Under the pieces are notes generated by a model. It did not search any database and was not told the origin of the DNA. It saw only the letters and a program-made list of their open reading frames with translations. Position numbers and translations under genes: made by a program. DNA of 64,000 bases, from contig CAZKBP010000008.1 in assembly GCA_964551015.1 (NCBI GenBank), positions 124,001 through 188,000 of the forward strand, read 5' to 3'. The DNA comes from CAZKBP01 sp964551015 (lineage in GTDB: Bacteria; Bacteroidota; Bacteroidia; Cytophagales; Microscillaceae). Positions 18,702-27,056 of this stretch are shown piece by piece; position 1 is the first letter of the stretch, and the number at the start of each line of letters is the position of its first letter.

Positions 18702-19628
18702 TTACGCTAATTTATTACCTGCCAGAAAAGCGGCGACTTCCATCCGCTTTTTCCCTTCTGGTTGTAGTTCTTCAATGGCAATCCAACCATCTCCGGTTTT
18801 AAAATATAAAAATTTCTTATTGTCTGTAAAATAGTCTCCAACTGAAAAGTCCTGACTTTCTTCGGGAGCTTGCGGTGTATGCAGGCTAGTTTTGAAGATT
18901 TTACAATCTTTGTCTTGCAAGCTCGTCCAAGCGGCAGGCACGGGAGAAAGTCCTCTTACCAAATTGTGTATGGTCTCGGTGGGCTGATTCCAGTCAATTT
19001 CGCCTGTTTCTCGGTGTATCTTGGGTGCTTTGGGGTAATCGCCACTCAGGTCTTGAGAGAGGAGCGTATAGTTTCCTGCTTGAATGGCTTGCACGGTTTT
19101 TAGTACTAAATTTCCTCCCTTTTGTCGGAGTCTCTCGTAGAGCGTACCTGTGTTATCTTCAGGATAAATGGGCTCTTTTTCCTGAAAAATAATGTCTCCC
19201 GTGTCTATTTTGTGGCGAAGCATAAAAGTCGTAAGTCCGGTTTCGGTTTCACCCCGAATAATGGCCCAATGAATAGGTGCCGCGCCTCGATAGTGGGGCA
19301 AAAGGGAGGCGTGAAGGTTAAATGTGCCAATACGAGGCATATTCCACACGATTTCTGGCAACATCCGAAAAGCCACTACTACCTGAAGGTCTGCTTGGTA
19401 AGTCCTGAGTTCTTCTACAAATTCAGGTGCTTTGAGATTGGTGGGTTGTAGCACAGGAATTTGTTGACTAACCGCGTATTTCTTGACCGCGGAGCTTTGT
19501 AATTGTTTTCCGCGTCCAGCCTTTTTATCGGGAGCAGTTACCACGGCTACCACATTGAGCTTTGCTTCTACGAGAGCCTGCAGGCTTGGGACGGCAAACT
19601 CCGGCGTCCCCATGAAAATAATGCGCAT
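18702..19628 (-). CDS. fmt: Methionyl-tRNA formyltransferase
   Basis: Formylates initiator Met-tRNA using 10-formyl-tetrahydrofolate. 308 residues from the ATG at 19628, the usual length. The frame is open further upstream, but homologous sequence begins at MRIIFMGTPEFAVPSL. Catalytic features are present: FNLHASLLPHYRGAAPIHWA (about 104-123) with the conserved Asn, His and the SLLP-x-x-RG loop, and the Asp of KIDTGDI (about 140). The C-terminal tRNA-binding domain follows at about 205-305. Adjacent genes are unrelated. Confidence 0.95.
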   Translation of the reverse strand: MRIIFMGTPEFAVPSLQALVEAKLNVVAVVTAPDKKAGRGKQLQSSAVKKYAVSQQIPVLQPTNLKAPEFVEELRTYQADLQVVVAFRMLPEIVWNMPRIGTFNLHASLLPHYRGAAPIHWAIIRGETETGLTTFMLRHKIDTGDIIFQEKEPIYPEDNTGTLYERLRQKGGNLVLKTVQAIQAGNYTLLSQDLSGDYPKAPKIHRETGEIDWNQPTETIHNLVRGLSPVPAAWTSLQDKDCKIFKTSLHTPQAPEESQDFSVGDYFTDNKKFLYFKTGDGWIAIEELQPEGKKRMEVAAFLAGNKLA

Positions 19629-19859
19629 AAAATAGATGGTGCTTATTGAGTTGTTGGTTGTAGCTTGTCTGTTATTTAATTTTCTTTTCAGGAAACTTGA
19701 AAACCCTTCTTTCGTGGTGAAGTATTCAGGTTCCTGCACGCGGGTTTTGGGTATCATCTGGTTTAAAGCGATCGGTCACACTTTCGGTTGCTGATCACTG
19801 AAATCAAAACGACAGGCTACAAAAGTAACATAATCTATCCAAACACGGTTTGATTTATA

Positions 19860-20144
19860 CTAATTTCTCAGGGCTTCGTCAATCAGGTTTTTCACCTGCT
19901 GCAGGAGCAACTCGAGATGAGTAGAATCAGAAATAAGAAAAGGTAAGGAAGGGTAGTTTTGTTGAAATTTGGTAAGATTAAGACTTATCTCCCAGTTAGC
20001 TTTGGTGTGGCCTATGGGCGTTTGCACGACTAAGGAAATTTGCATTTGTTGCTTATTCCAGTGTATTTTCTCCAGACTGGGGGCAAGCAAAATGCCCAAT
20101 AATAGACAAAGAACCGCGATTTTTTTCAGGACATTTTTATTCAT
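19860..20144 (-). CDS. Small exported protein of unknown function
   Basis: 94 residues starting at ATG 20144. Residues 1-25 form a signal peptide or membrane anchor (KKIAVLCLLLGILLAPSL). The rest is polar with a predicted amphipathic C-terminal helix (HLELLLQQVKNLIDEAL). It lies 67 bases after the TPR gene on the same strand and 231 bases before fmt. No family recognised. Confidence 0.55.
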   Translation of the reverse strand: MNKNVLKKIAVLCLLLGILLAPSLEKIHWNKQQMQISLVVQTPIGHTKANWEISLNLTKFQQNYPSLPFLISDSTHLELLLQQVKNLIDEALRN

Positions 20145-20211
20145 GGAGTTTGACTTTAAGATTTTGGTCTATGAGTCGCCTTCCTCTCCCGAACATTACA
20201 GTCGATATGTA

Positions 20212-20700
20212 TTAAGGATTAATTTGCTCCTGTAAGACTTCTATTTGTCGCTTAAAATCAGCGTCTTGGGGATAGATTTTAGCAAGTTTTTGATATACTT
20301 TCAGGGCTGCTTTGAAATCACCAATGGTCAAATAAATGGATCCTAGGCCAGAAAGTGCGCCAAAATGTCTCCCTTCCAATGAAAGGGTAGCTCTAATATC
20401 TCGGATAGAATGCTTGTAATTTCCTCTCAGGTAATAGGCCGTAGCTCTTTTGTTCCAACCCTCTGCGTACTGAGGTTCTATCTCGGTAATCTGCGTAAAA
20501 AACTGGATGGCTTGCGTATAATCTGATTCAGCCAAAGCATCACAGCCTTGCTCCATGAGTACGTTCACTTGATGGGAGTTATTTTGCATCCAAATATCCC
20601 ATATCTTCTCCTCAATGTCTTTGATTTCTTCGGGTTGATCCGTTTTTCTCAGGGCGGCAAATAGTTGATCTAATTCGTGCTCTAAATTTTCCTGGTACAT
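20212..20700 (-). CDS. Tetratricopeptide repeat protein
   Basis: 162 residues started at the ATG 20698-20700, two codons inside a frame that opens with TTG. No signal peptide. Three TPR-like helical pairs occupy about 50-155, with typical spacing of the A, G, Y, A and P positions (ALAESDYTQAIQFFTQITEI, AEGWNKRATAYYLRGNYKHS, ALSGLGSIYLTIGDFKAALK). Likely a protein-protein interaction scaffold in the cytoplasm. Partner unknown; the exported 94-residue protein downstream may share its transcript. Confidence 0.78.
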   Translation of the reverse strand: MYQENLEHELDQLFAALRKTDQPEEIKDIEEKIWDIWMQNNSHQVNVLMEQGCDALAESDYTQAIQFFTQITEIEPQYAEGWNKRATAYYLRGNYKHSIRDIRATLSLEGRHFGALSGLGSIYLTIGDFKAALKVYQKLAKIYPQDADFKRQIEVLQEQINP

Positions 20701-20706
20701 GTGCAA

Positions 20707-21105
20707 TTTGTTTTCAGTAAATATATAAAATTCCTGCTCAATTACTCAATGAGATCAATCACAATGCTCAAAATCAGGCTCAAATGATCCTGTTTGAGGG
20801 AGATGAGAAGCAGGTCTGGTTGAATTTAGAACTGGTCTTGGGTGATTTTCCATCATCACCTAAGATATGATCGAGCTGAGAGAAGATAGCTTAGTTTCGT
20901 AAAAAATAATGATTTTATGAGGTTGAGTGTATAACTCGAAGGTAGTAAAGAATTCTTGTATTTACAATTAACCTTTCACAGCTTTTGACCTCTTGATATA
21001 CGATGTAATTTATTGAAAAGTTTTCTTCAAAAGCCTCACCCTATAAACTTTACCTGTTAAATTCTAGTTAATTTAAACGAAAATTAACGCCAAAACTTAA
21101 TTCAC
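20707..21105. other. Intergenic stretch with inverted repeats, upstream of the TetR gene
   Basis: 399 bases between divergent genes. Inverted repeats: CTCAAA..CAGG pairing with CCTGTTTGAG (20767-20798, two-base bulge), GGTGAT/ATCACC (20841-20860), and an imperfect 18-bp dyad TTGAA-N8-TTCAA (21013-21030), about 75 bases before the TetR-family start codon, a possible operator. No coding sequence seen. Confidence 0.4.
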
Positions 21106-21747
21106 ATGGATGAAATGAAAGAAAAAATTAAGCAGGCTTATATTGAATATGTATTAGAGCACGACCGAGTCCCTCGCTCTGCTTATCTAGTCGCCAAAAA
21201 AGCAGGGGTCAAAGAAGAAGAGTTTTATCAACACTTTTCTTCGGTCAAAGCTTTGGATAATCAAATTTGGCTGGGATTTTTTGAAGAAACTAAGCAGCGA
21301 ATTGAGCAAGAAGCAGTGTACGCTAGCTACTCAGTGAGAGAGAAAATTCTTGCTTTCTACTACACTTTCATTGAAGTACTTAAGGCCAATCGTAGCTATG
21401 TCATGTACAGTTACGAATCAGTCAAACAGGAACCGATTACGCCTAATCCAGATTTTCTCAGTGCCTTTAAGCCAGTTTTTCAGGATTTTATTGAGTCTTT
21501 GATCCTCGAAGGCAGAGAAAGTCAAGAAATTGCCGAACGTACCTCTTTTCTCATGGATACTTATCCCAGGATATTCTGGTGGCAACTCCTGTTGATACTT
21601 CGCTTCTGGGTAAATGACAGCTCACAAGGTTTCGAGAAAACGGACGTGTTTATCGAAAAAGCAGTGAACTTTGGCATGGATGCAGTCGGAAAAACCACGA
21701 TAGATTCTGCCTTTGATTTTGCTAAATTCGTATTTCAGAATAGATAA
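21106..21747 (+). CDS. TetR/AcrR-family transcriptional regulator
   Basis: 213 residues. The N-terminal DNA-binding domain (about 1-50) shows the TetR pattern, with IKQAYIEYVLEHDRVPRSAY then LVAKKAGVKEEEFYQHFSS, the recognition helix region ending in the usual YxHF-like residues. The C-terminal domain (about 60-205) is all-helical. Start ATG 21106. The stop is 107 bases before an ABC1/UbiB kinase gene on the same strand, a pairing that I believe recurs in Bacteroidota. It may control its own promoter through the dyad at 21013-21030 (inference). Confidence 0.8.
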   Translation: MDEMKEKIKQAYIEYVLEHDRVPRSAYLVAKKAGVKEEEFYQHFSSVKALDNQIWLGFFEETKQRIEQEAVYASYSVREKILAFYYTFIEVLKANRSYVMYSYESVKQEPITPNPDFLSAFKPVFQDFIESLILEGRESQEIAERTSFLMDTYPRIFWWQLLLILRFWVNDSSQGFEKTDVFIEKAVNFGMDAVGKTTIDSAFDFAKFVFQNR

Positions 21748-21854
21748 TTATTCAGGTTAGGTTTGTTAAGCAGCCCTTTGGATTGATAGAACACTTTAAC
21801 GCTCTTCTCTCCAGAACCACTATTTGACAATACAACCATTCAACAACATAATTA

Positions 21855-23180
21855 ATGAAATCTCAAAAAAATATACCCACCTCTAAAGTACAGAGGGCTA
21901 CCAAGTTTGTAAAAACCGGCGTCAAAGTAGGAGGAAATTATCTGAAACATTACGCAAAGAAAGCCTTTAACAAAGATTCTAATCGTGATGAACTGCATGA
22001 AGATAATGCCCGTGATATCTATGAATCTTTGAGTGAGCTCAAGGGTAGTGCCCTGAAAGTGGCTCAAATGATGAGCATGGACAAAAATATGCTCCCCAAA
22101 GCCTACGTGGATCGCTTCACGATGTCACAGTACAGCGCTCCACCTCTCTCTGGGCCTTTGGTGGTAAAGACTTTCAACAAATATTTTGGTAAGAACCCCT
22201 CGGAGCTATTTGATTCTTTCAATATAGAGGCGATCAACGCCGCCTCGATTGGTCAGGTACACGAGGGTTACAAGGATGGCAAAAGGCTCGCGATCAAAAT
22301 TCAATATCCAGGCGTGGCCGACAGTATCCAATCAGACCTGAGAATGGTGCGCCCTTTCGCCAGCACGATCTTGGGTATTCCCAACAAAGACATTGATAAA
22401 TACTTAGACGAGGTGGCCGCCAAGCTTACCGAAGAAACGGACTACGAGCTTGAACTTCGTCGCTCGGTCGAGATTTCTGAAGCTTGTAGTCATATCCCAA
22501 ATTTACACTTTACGCATTATTACCCAGCGCTTTCTAGCAAGCGCATTCTGACGATGGACTGGATGGAGGGCATGCATCTTAAAGAATTTTTGCAAACCAA
22601 TCCTTCCCAAGAGATTCGTAACAAAATCGGCCAAACGCTCTGGGATTTTTATAATTTCCAGATACACGAGTTCCGCGCGGTGCATGCTGACCCCCATCCT
22701 GGCAATTTTTTGATGCGTGAAGATGGCACCTTGGGCATTATTGATTTTGGTTGTGTCAAAGAAATCCCAGATGATTTTTATAAAAACTATTTTGTGATTA
22801 TCAATCCGCATATCTTGGAGAATGAAGAAGTAATGATGGATGTATTCTACAAAATGGAGTTCTTGCACCCCAATGACAGCCCCAAGGAAGTTGCTTTTTT
22901 CACCAAGCTCTTTAAGCAGATGATTGAGCTACTCTGCCGACCTTTTCGTACGCCGACCTTTGATTTCAGCGACGATACTTACTTTGAGCAGATTTACGAA
23001 TTTGGGGAAAAGCTTTCTACCATGCCCGAGGTACGCAATTCTAGAGAGGCACGCGGTTCTCGTCATTCTCTTTATATCAACCGTACTTATTTTGGCTTAT
23101 ATTCTATTCTCAATGAATTGAGGGCAGATATTACCACTACGCGTCCGGCTTGGCTCAACGAACCCTTGGAGGCTGTCTAA
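21855..23180 (+). CDS. ABC1/AarF/UbiB-family atypical kinase
   Basis: 441 residues of the ADCK/UbiB protein-kinase-like family, members of which bind ATP and act on lipid or quinone metabolism. The N-terminal family helix reads LKGSALKVAQMMSMD: the KxGQ signature is K-V-A-Q here, with Ala in place of Gly. The Ala-rich loop is in NAASIGQVHEG, the ATP-binding Lys in RLAIKIQYPG, the catalytic loop in HADPHPGNF (277-285) and the metal-binding DFG at 297-299. A strong terminator follows at 23263-23303. The upstream TetR gene suggests regulated expression. Substrate unknown. Confidence 0.88.
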   Translation: MKSQKNIPTSKVQRATKFVKTGVKVGGNYLKHYAKKAFNKDSNRDELHEDNARDIYESLSELKGSALKVAQMMSMDKNMLPKAYVDRFTMSQYSAPPLSGPLVVKTFNKYFGKNPSELFDSFNIEAINAASIGQVHEGYKDGKRLAIKIQYPGVADSIQSDLRMVRPFASTILGIPNKDIDKYLDEVAAKLTEETDYELELRRSVEISEACSHIPNLHFTHYYPALSSKRILTMDWMEGMHLKEFLQTNPSQEIRNKIGQTLWDFYNFQIHEFRAVHADPHPGNFLMREDGTLGIIDFGCVKEIPDDFYKNYFVIINPHILENEEVMMDVFYKMEFLHPNDSPKEVAFFTKLFKQMIELLCRPFRTPTFDFSDDTYFEQIYEFGEKLSTMPEVRNSREARGSRHSLYINRTYFGLYSILNELRADITTTRPAWLNEPLEAV

Positions 23181-23262
23181 GAAGAGCTTTAACGGCTTGA
23201 CTTCCACTTTTCCAGTATTTTTATCAACCGTCACTTCAGTAGTTTTCCTAATCTTTATCTAG

Positions 23263-23303
23263 AAATCCTTTTTTGGTAAATACACCAAGAAAGGATTTTT
23301 CTT
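23263..23303 (+). terminator. Intrinsic terminator after the ABC1 kinase gene
   Basis: Arms 23263-23277 and 23284-23298 (AAATCCTTTTTTGGT and its near-perfect complement, one mismatch) enclose a six-base loop AAATAC, followed by a T-rich tail. Strong rho-independent terminator form. Confidence 0.85.
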
Positions 23304-23383
23304 TTGCTTAGAGCGATCAGCGTTTTTGTTTCTCGTTTGCTCAGATTCATTTATGTCTGAGTATTTATATTTGTATAAAATAA

Positions 23384-23449
23384 TAAATACAATTGTTTTT
23401 ATAAATTTATTTGTATTTAAAAGTTAAATTTCTAAATTTGTAGACAAAT
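23384..23449 (+). promoter_or_regulatory. Promoter with overlapping dyads for the DUF2188 gene
   Basis: TTTG (23410-23413), a 19-base spacer and TAAATTTG (23433-23440) match the Bacteroidota promoter form exactly. Two dyads overlap it: TAAATACAA/TTGTATTTA (23384-23392 and 23411-23419) over the -33 element, and ATTTGT-AG-ACAAAT (23436-23449) over the -7 element. This arrangement suggests a repressor site. The start codon is 35 bases downstream. Confidence 0.65.
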
Positions 23450-23474
23450 AATTATTATTTACAAATACATTTAT

Positions 23475-23699
23475 ATGGAACAATATCACTTGGTTTATTT
23501 CCAGCAAGCATGGCAGTTTAAGAAAGCCTTGGTATCAGAACCCATTGCGTCTTTTGATCTTAAAGAAACGGCCTTGGATTATGCGGTAGATTACATGCGC
23601 CAACATGGAGGTTCTTTGATGATTCATCGAAAGGATGGACAATTTCAGGAGGAGCGCACTTATCCTCGTAGCGCAGATCCGCCTGAGAGCAAAGGTTGA
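23475..23699 (+). CDS. DUF2188-like small protein
   Basis: 74 residues. The pattern of a strand, then KETALDYAVDYMRQHGG and SLMIHRKDGQFQEERTYP matches the short DUF2188 domain (helix followed by the G-x-L-x-I-H-x-x-D-G strand pair). Function of the family is unknown. Start ATG 23475. A well-formed promoter with dyads lies upstream and a 13-bp perfect inverted repeat downstream, so it appears to be a separate transcription unit. Confidence 0.7.
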   Translation: MEQYHLVYFQQAWQFKKALVSEPIASFDLKETALDYAVDYMRQHGGSLMIHRKDGQFQEERTYPRSADPPESKG

Positions 23700-23720
23700 A
23701 TCGTTATCAAGAGGCAAAGA

Positions 23721-23768
23721 TATTCATCGGATGGCTGGGAACCTGTGAAGGTAGTCATCCGATGAATA
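23721..23768. repeat. Long perfect inverted repeat between converging genes
   Basis: TATTCATCGGATG (23721-23733) and its exact complement (23756-23768). Allowing one G-T pair the stem extends inward to 16 bp around a 16-base loop. It sits between the DUF2188 gene (plus) and lysS (minus) and could protect or end both transcripts, but neither side has a T-run. Confidence 0.75.
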
Positions 23769-23796
23769 GGAAGCCGAGAATGTGTCTATGGCTAAT

Positions 23797-25560
23797 TTAT
23801 TGATCGCCGTTCAGCCAAGCTTCTACTTCTTCTTTGCTGGGGTTTTTGACATCTTTGAGTTTGAGTTTTTTGCGCATCCCACTGATGTCATTGAATAGCT
23901 TATTGGGGTTATCTACGGCTTGCAAATCTTTAATGGTGAGGTAGCCTAATTTCTGAATGATGGGCACCAATTCTTCACGCACTCCGATCGCTACGTATTC
24001 TTCCACGGTGGCAATTTGAGGTTTTTTCTCAGGACGCATGTGTGGAAAAAAGAGAACATCCTTGATCGTGGGTTGGTTGGTCATGATCATGGTCAAGCGA
24101 TCAATGCCAATACCCAAACCCGCGGTGGGAGGCATCCCGTATTCTAAGGCTCTGAGGAAATCTTCATCGAGTACCATGGCTTCGTCGTCACCACGTTTGC
24201 CCAGCTCGAGTTGCTCCTCGAAGCGTTGACGTTGGTCAAGAGGATCATTCAACTCAGAAAAGGAGTTACAGATTTCTTTACCATTGGCAATGGCCTCGAA
24301 GCGTTCTACTAGCCCTTCTTTTTCGCGATGTTTTTTGGCGAGCGGTGACATTTCCACCGGATAATCCGTGATAAAGGTAGGTTGGATAAGCTTGGGTTCG
24401 CAGTGTTCACCAAAGATTTCGTCTATGATTTTTCCTTTACCCATATGCTCATCGATGGAGACTTCTAGTTTTTTCGCGGCTTCTCGCAACTGCGCTTCAT
24501 CCATCTCGGAAATATTCACCCCTGTAAAATGCTCAATGGCCTCAAACATGGTGAATCGCTTCCAAGGTCGTTTGAAATCAATGACTTTATCACCTACTTG
24601 TACTTGGGTCGTGCCGTGGAGGTTAAGTGCTATTTGCTCGATGAGTTCTTCTACCAGATTCATCATCCATTCGTAGTCTTTGTAAGCTACATAAAGTTCA
24701 ATTTGGGTAAATTCTGGATTATGAAACGGACTTAAACCCTCATTACGAAAATCTTTAGAAAACTCATAGACCCCTTCGTAGCCACCCACAATCAATCTTT
24801 TGAGATACAGTTCATTGGCAATCCTTAGATACATGGTCATATCCAAGGTATTGTGATGTGTTTTGAAAGGTCGAGCCGCTGCCCCGCCGTACAAAGGCTG
24901 AAGAATCGGCGTTTCTACCTCGAGGTATCCTTTCTCGTTGAGGTATTCTCGCATGGTATTGACCAATCGGGTACGTTTTTGAAAAACGTCCTTGACTTGG
25001 GGATTCACAACCAAATCTACATAGCGTTGGCGATAGCGCATTTCAGGATCGCTGAAAGCATCGTACACATTTCCTTCCTTATCTTCTTTGACCACGGGAA
25101 GTGGTTTAAGTGATTTGGAGAGCAAAGTAAACTCTTTGACGTGCACGGTCAGTTCACCCATTTGTGTTTTGAAGACGAATCCTTTCACGCCAATAAAATC
25201 ACCAATGTCTAATAACTTCTTAAAGACGGTATTGTACATCGTTTTGTCTTCATCGGGGCAGATTTCATCCCGATTGACATAGATCTGTAAGCGCCCTTGG
25301 GCATCTTGAATTTCGGCAAAAGAGGCTTTTCCTTGAACGCGTATGCTCATCAAACGACCAGCAAGGGATACTTCTTGAAATTTCCCCTCGAGTACGGTTT
25401 CACCTGCTTCTAACTTGGCCTCTAAGGACTGTTTGATCTCGCTGGTGTACGCATTGGTTTCATACAGAGCAGCCGGATAAGGATCAATCCCTAAATCTCT
25501 AAGTTGTTGTAATTTTTCTCTTCTAATTTTCTCCTGTTCGCTCAAAAAGAGGTCTTGCAT
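23797..25560 (-). CDS. lysS: Lysyl-tRNA synthetase, class II
   Basis: 587 residues, slightly longer than the E. coli enzyme because of an extended C-terminus (about 520-587) containing YLTIKDLQAVDNPNKLF, as in other Bacteroidota LysS. The N-terminal OB-fold anticodon-binding domain covers about 55-165. Class II motifs: motif 2 FKDFRNEGLSPFHNPEFTQI (about 270-289), and motif 3 GLGIGIDRLTMIM (about 480-492). Also seen: FLEVETPILQ-type motif 1 context (here YLEVETPILQPLYGG). Start ATG 25560. Attaches lysine to tRNA-Lys in the cytoplasm. Confidence 0.96.
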   Translation of the reverse strand: MQDLFLSEQEKIRREKLQQLRDLGIDPYPAALYETNAYTSEIKQSLEAKLEAGETVLEGKFQEVSLAGRLMSIRVQGKASFAEIQDAQGRLQIYVNRDEICPDEDKTMYNTVFKKLLDIGDFIGVKGFVFKTQMGELTVHVKEFTLLSKSLKPLPVVKEDKEGNVYDAFSDPEMRYRQRYVDLVVNPQVKDVFQKRTRLVNTMREYLNEKGYLEVETPILQPLYGGAAARPFKTHHNTLDMTMYLRIANELYLKRLIVGGYEGVYEFSKDFRNEGLSPFHNPEFTQIELYVAYKDYEWMMNLVEELIEQIALNLHGTTQVQVGDKVIDFKRPWKRFTMFEAIEHFTGVNISEMDEAQLREAAKKLEVSIDEHMGKGKIIDEIFGEHCEPKLIQPTFITDYPVEMSPLAKKHREKEGLVERFEAIANGKEICNSFSELNDPLDQRQRFEEQLELGKRGDDEAMVLDEDFLRALEYGMPPTAGLGIGIDRLTMIMTNQPTIKDVLFFPHMRPEKKPQIATVEEYVAIGVREELVPIIQKLGYLTIKDLQAVDNPNKLFNDISGMRKKLKLKDVKNPSKEEVEAWLNGDQ

Positions 25561-25882
25561 AATCTTAAGGGCTTGCTCAGCCCATTCAAGGGTGTTACTT
25601 GTATTGCTTTATATTTAGCGTTTGAATAAGTAAAAATAGAGAATGTCTCAGAAAGCACAAAATTTCGTGTTCATTCTGAAAGTGTCTTTTTCTACTCAAT
25701 TAGTTATGTAGATAGTTGGAAGCGAAATTACGCCTAAATTTTTAGGAAGAAAATTTGGGGAAAATACAACCTTCGCAGACTTTAATCAGTAAAAAGTTAT
25801 AGCATTTCTGGGGAAAAATTCTTCGGATTTGCTGTATTTTCGTTTCGCCAAAATTAATCTTGTATCGAGACTAAATAGATCC

Positions 25883-26650
25883 ATGTATATGAAAAAAAAG
25901 GTCATTAGTACTCTAGTTTCTACGGGGAGCTTTCAGGAATTTATTCAAAATATCTTCTCCTTGGCCGAGCAAAAGCCATCCTCCTATGTTTGTTTCGCAA
26001 ATGTGCATATGTTAATGGAATCTTACAAGGATTCCAGTTTTAACCAAATTTTGAACGAGGCCGATATGGTCACGCCGGATGGTCGCCCGGTTTCTTTGTT
26101 TATGCGCTTTTTTGACGGAGTTCGTCAAGATCGAGTGGCCGGGATGGATGTAGTTCCTGCCGTCATCGAGCGTGCCAATCGGGAAGGAAAATCCGTGTAT
26201 TTTTACGGCTCTACGGAGGATGTTCTGCAAAAAATTGAGGATAAAATTCGCCAAGACTACCCCAATGTGCGCATTGCTGGCACTTATTCCCCTCCCTTCC
26301 GCCCACTGACCGATGAGGAAGACCAACAGATTGTGGATATGATCAATGAAGCGCATCCTGATTTCTTATTCGTATCTTTAGGTTGCCCTAAGCAAGAAAA
26401 GTGGATGGCCGCTCATCAAGGTCGGGTGCACGCCTGTATGATGGGAGTTGGACAAGCTTTTTTGACGTTTTGCGGTATGGAAAAGAGATTACCCAAATGG
26501 GCACGTAACCTTTCCTTAGAATGGACTTACCGCCTGTATTTAGAACCCAAGAGGCTTTGGAAGCGTTTCCTTTATTCTAATAGTCTTTTCTTGTGGTTGG
26601 TTTTTCGCACCTGGGTTCGCAGAAAAGTATTTCGGATGCGTGAAGCCTAA
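25883..26650 (+). CDS. WecG/TagA/CpsF-family glycosyltransferase
   Basis: 255 residues from ATG 25883; the frame is open to a TTG at 25829 and another ATG lies at 25889, so the exact start is uncertain. Family motifs: FANVHMLMESYKDSSF, ADMVTPDGRPV (the Asp of this block is proposed as catalytic in TagA), RVAGMDVVP, KSVYFYGSTEDVL, DFLFVSLGCPKQEKWM and the C-terminal LSLEWTYRLYLEPKRLWKRF. These membrane-associated enzymes add an N-acetyl-mannosamine-type or related residue to a polyprenyl-linked sugar. First gene of the exopolysaccharide locus, 1.3 kb upstream of the priming transferase; divergent from lysS. Confidence 0.9.
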   Translation: MYMKKKVISTLVSTGSFQEFIQNIFSLAEQKPSSYVCFANVHMLMESYKDSSFNQILNEADMVTPDGRPVSLFMRFFDGVRQDRVAGMDVVPAVIERANREGKSVYFYGSTEDVLQKIEDKIRQDYPNVRIAGTYSPPFRPLTDEEDQQIVDMINEAHPDFLFVSLGCPKQEKWMAAHQGRVHACMMGVGQAFLTFCGMEKRLPKWARNLSLEWTYRLYLEPKRLWKRFLYSNSLFLWLVFRTWVRRKVFRMREA

Positions 26651-26881
26651 TCTAACTGGTACCTCAGCCCCATTCATTGAGTCTTTCTATCATCTGCATT
26701 TTAGGCTTATTCGCCGCCCAAACATCTGAGAATATTCTTTTAGCTAAATTACTTTCCTCCTATTTTCCTCAGTTTCCACCTCACTTTTACCCAATAAAAA
26801 CTAGGTATAGTTCTATAATTCAGAAGCAAATCAACAAGAATCTGTCATTTGTAACAAAAATCCGTAGTCTGTAACATTTAT

Positions 26882-26915
26882 TTTGAACGAGAGTCAAATC
26901 ATGCTATCTTAGCAT
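26882..26915 (+). promoter_or_regulatory. Promoter with overlapping palindrome upstream of the structured leader
   Basis: TTTG at 26882-26885, a 19-base spacer, and TATCTTAG at 26905-26912 (one mismatch to TAnnTTTG). The -7 element lies inside an interrupted palindrome ATGCTA-TCT-TAGCAT (26901-26915), a possible operator. Predicted transcript start near 26919 would give a leader of about 480 bases before the fusion gene. Confidence 0.6.
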
Positions 26916-26956
26916 CGCTTGTAACCGCTATACATTGATCTCGATTTATTTAAATT

Positions 26957-27056
26957 GGTAGTATAACACAGGTAATGCTGTTGGTTAAGAGGAGTGGTCT
27001 GTGAGGTCACAAACCACAGTGATTTAATTTGCCGGCGTTACTTCTTTAATACTACC
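26957..27056 (+). ncRNA. Predicted structured leader RNA (three stacked helices)
   Basis: Three nested helices can be drawn by hand. P1: GGTAGTAT (26957-26964) with ATACTACC (27049-27056), 8 bp. P2: GTAATGCTG (26972-26980) with CGGCGTTAC (27033-27041), 9 bp including two G-U pairs. P3: GTGGT-C-TGTG (26994-27003) with CACA-A-ACCAC (27008-27017), 9 bp with one C-A mismatch and an AGGT tetraloop. Internal loops TTGGTTAAGAGGA and AGTGATTTAATTTG-C separate P2 and P3. It lies after a plausible promoter and before the oxidoreductase-radical SAM gene. No known riboswitch class was recognised. It could be a cis-acting leader or a separate small RNA. Confidence 0.55.

Noticed and set aside
26677..26874. 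65-codon frame after the WecG-like gene
   Set aside because: TTG start and low-complexity sequence; more likely part of the leader region.
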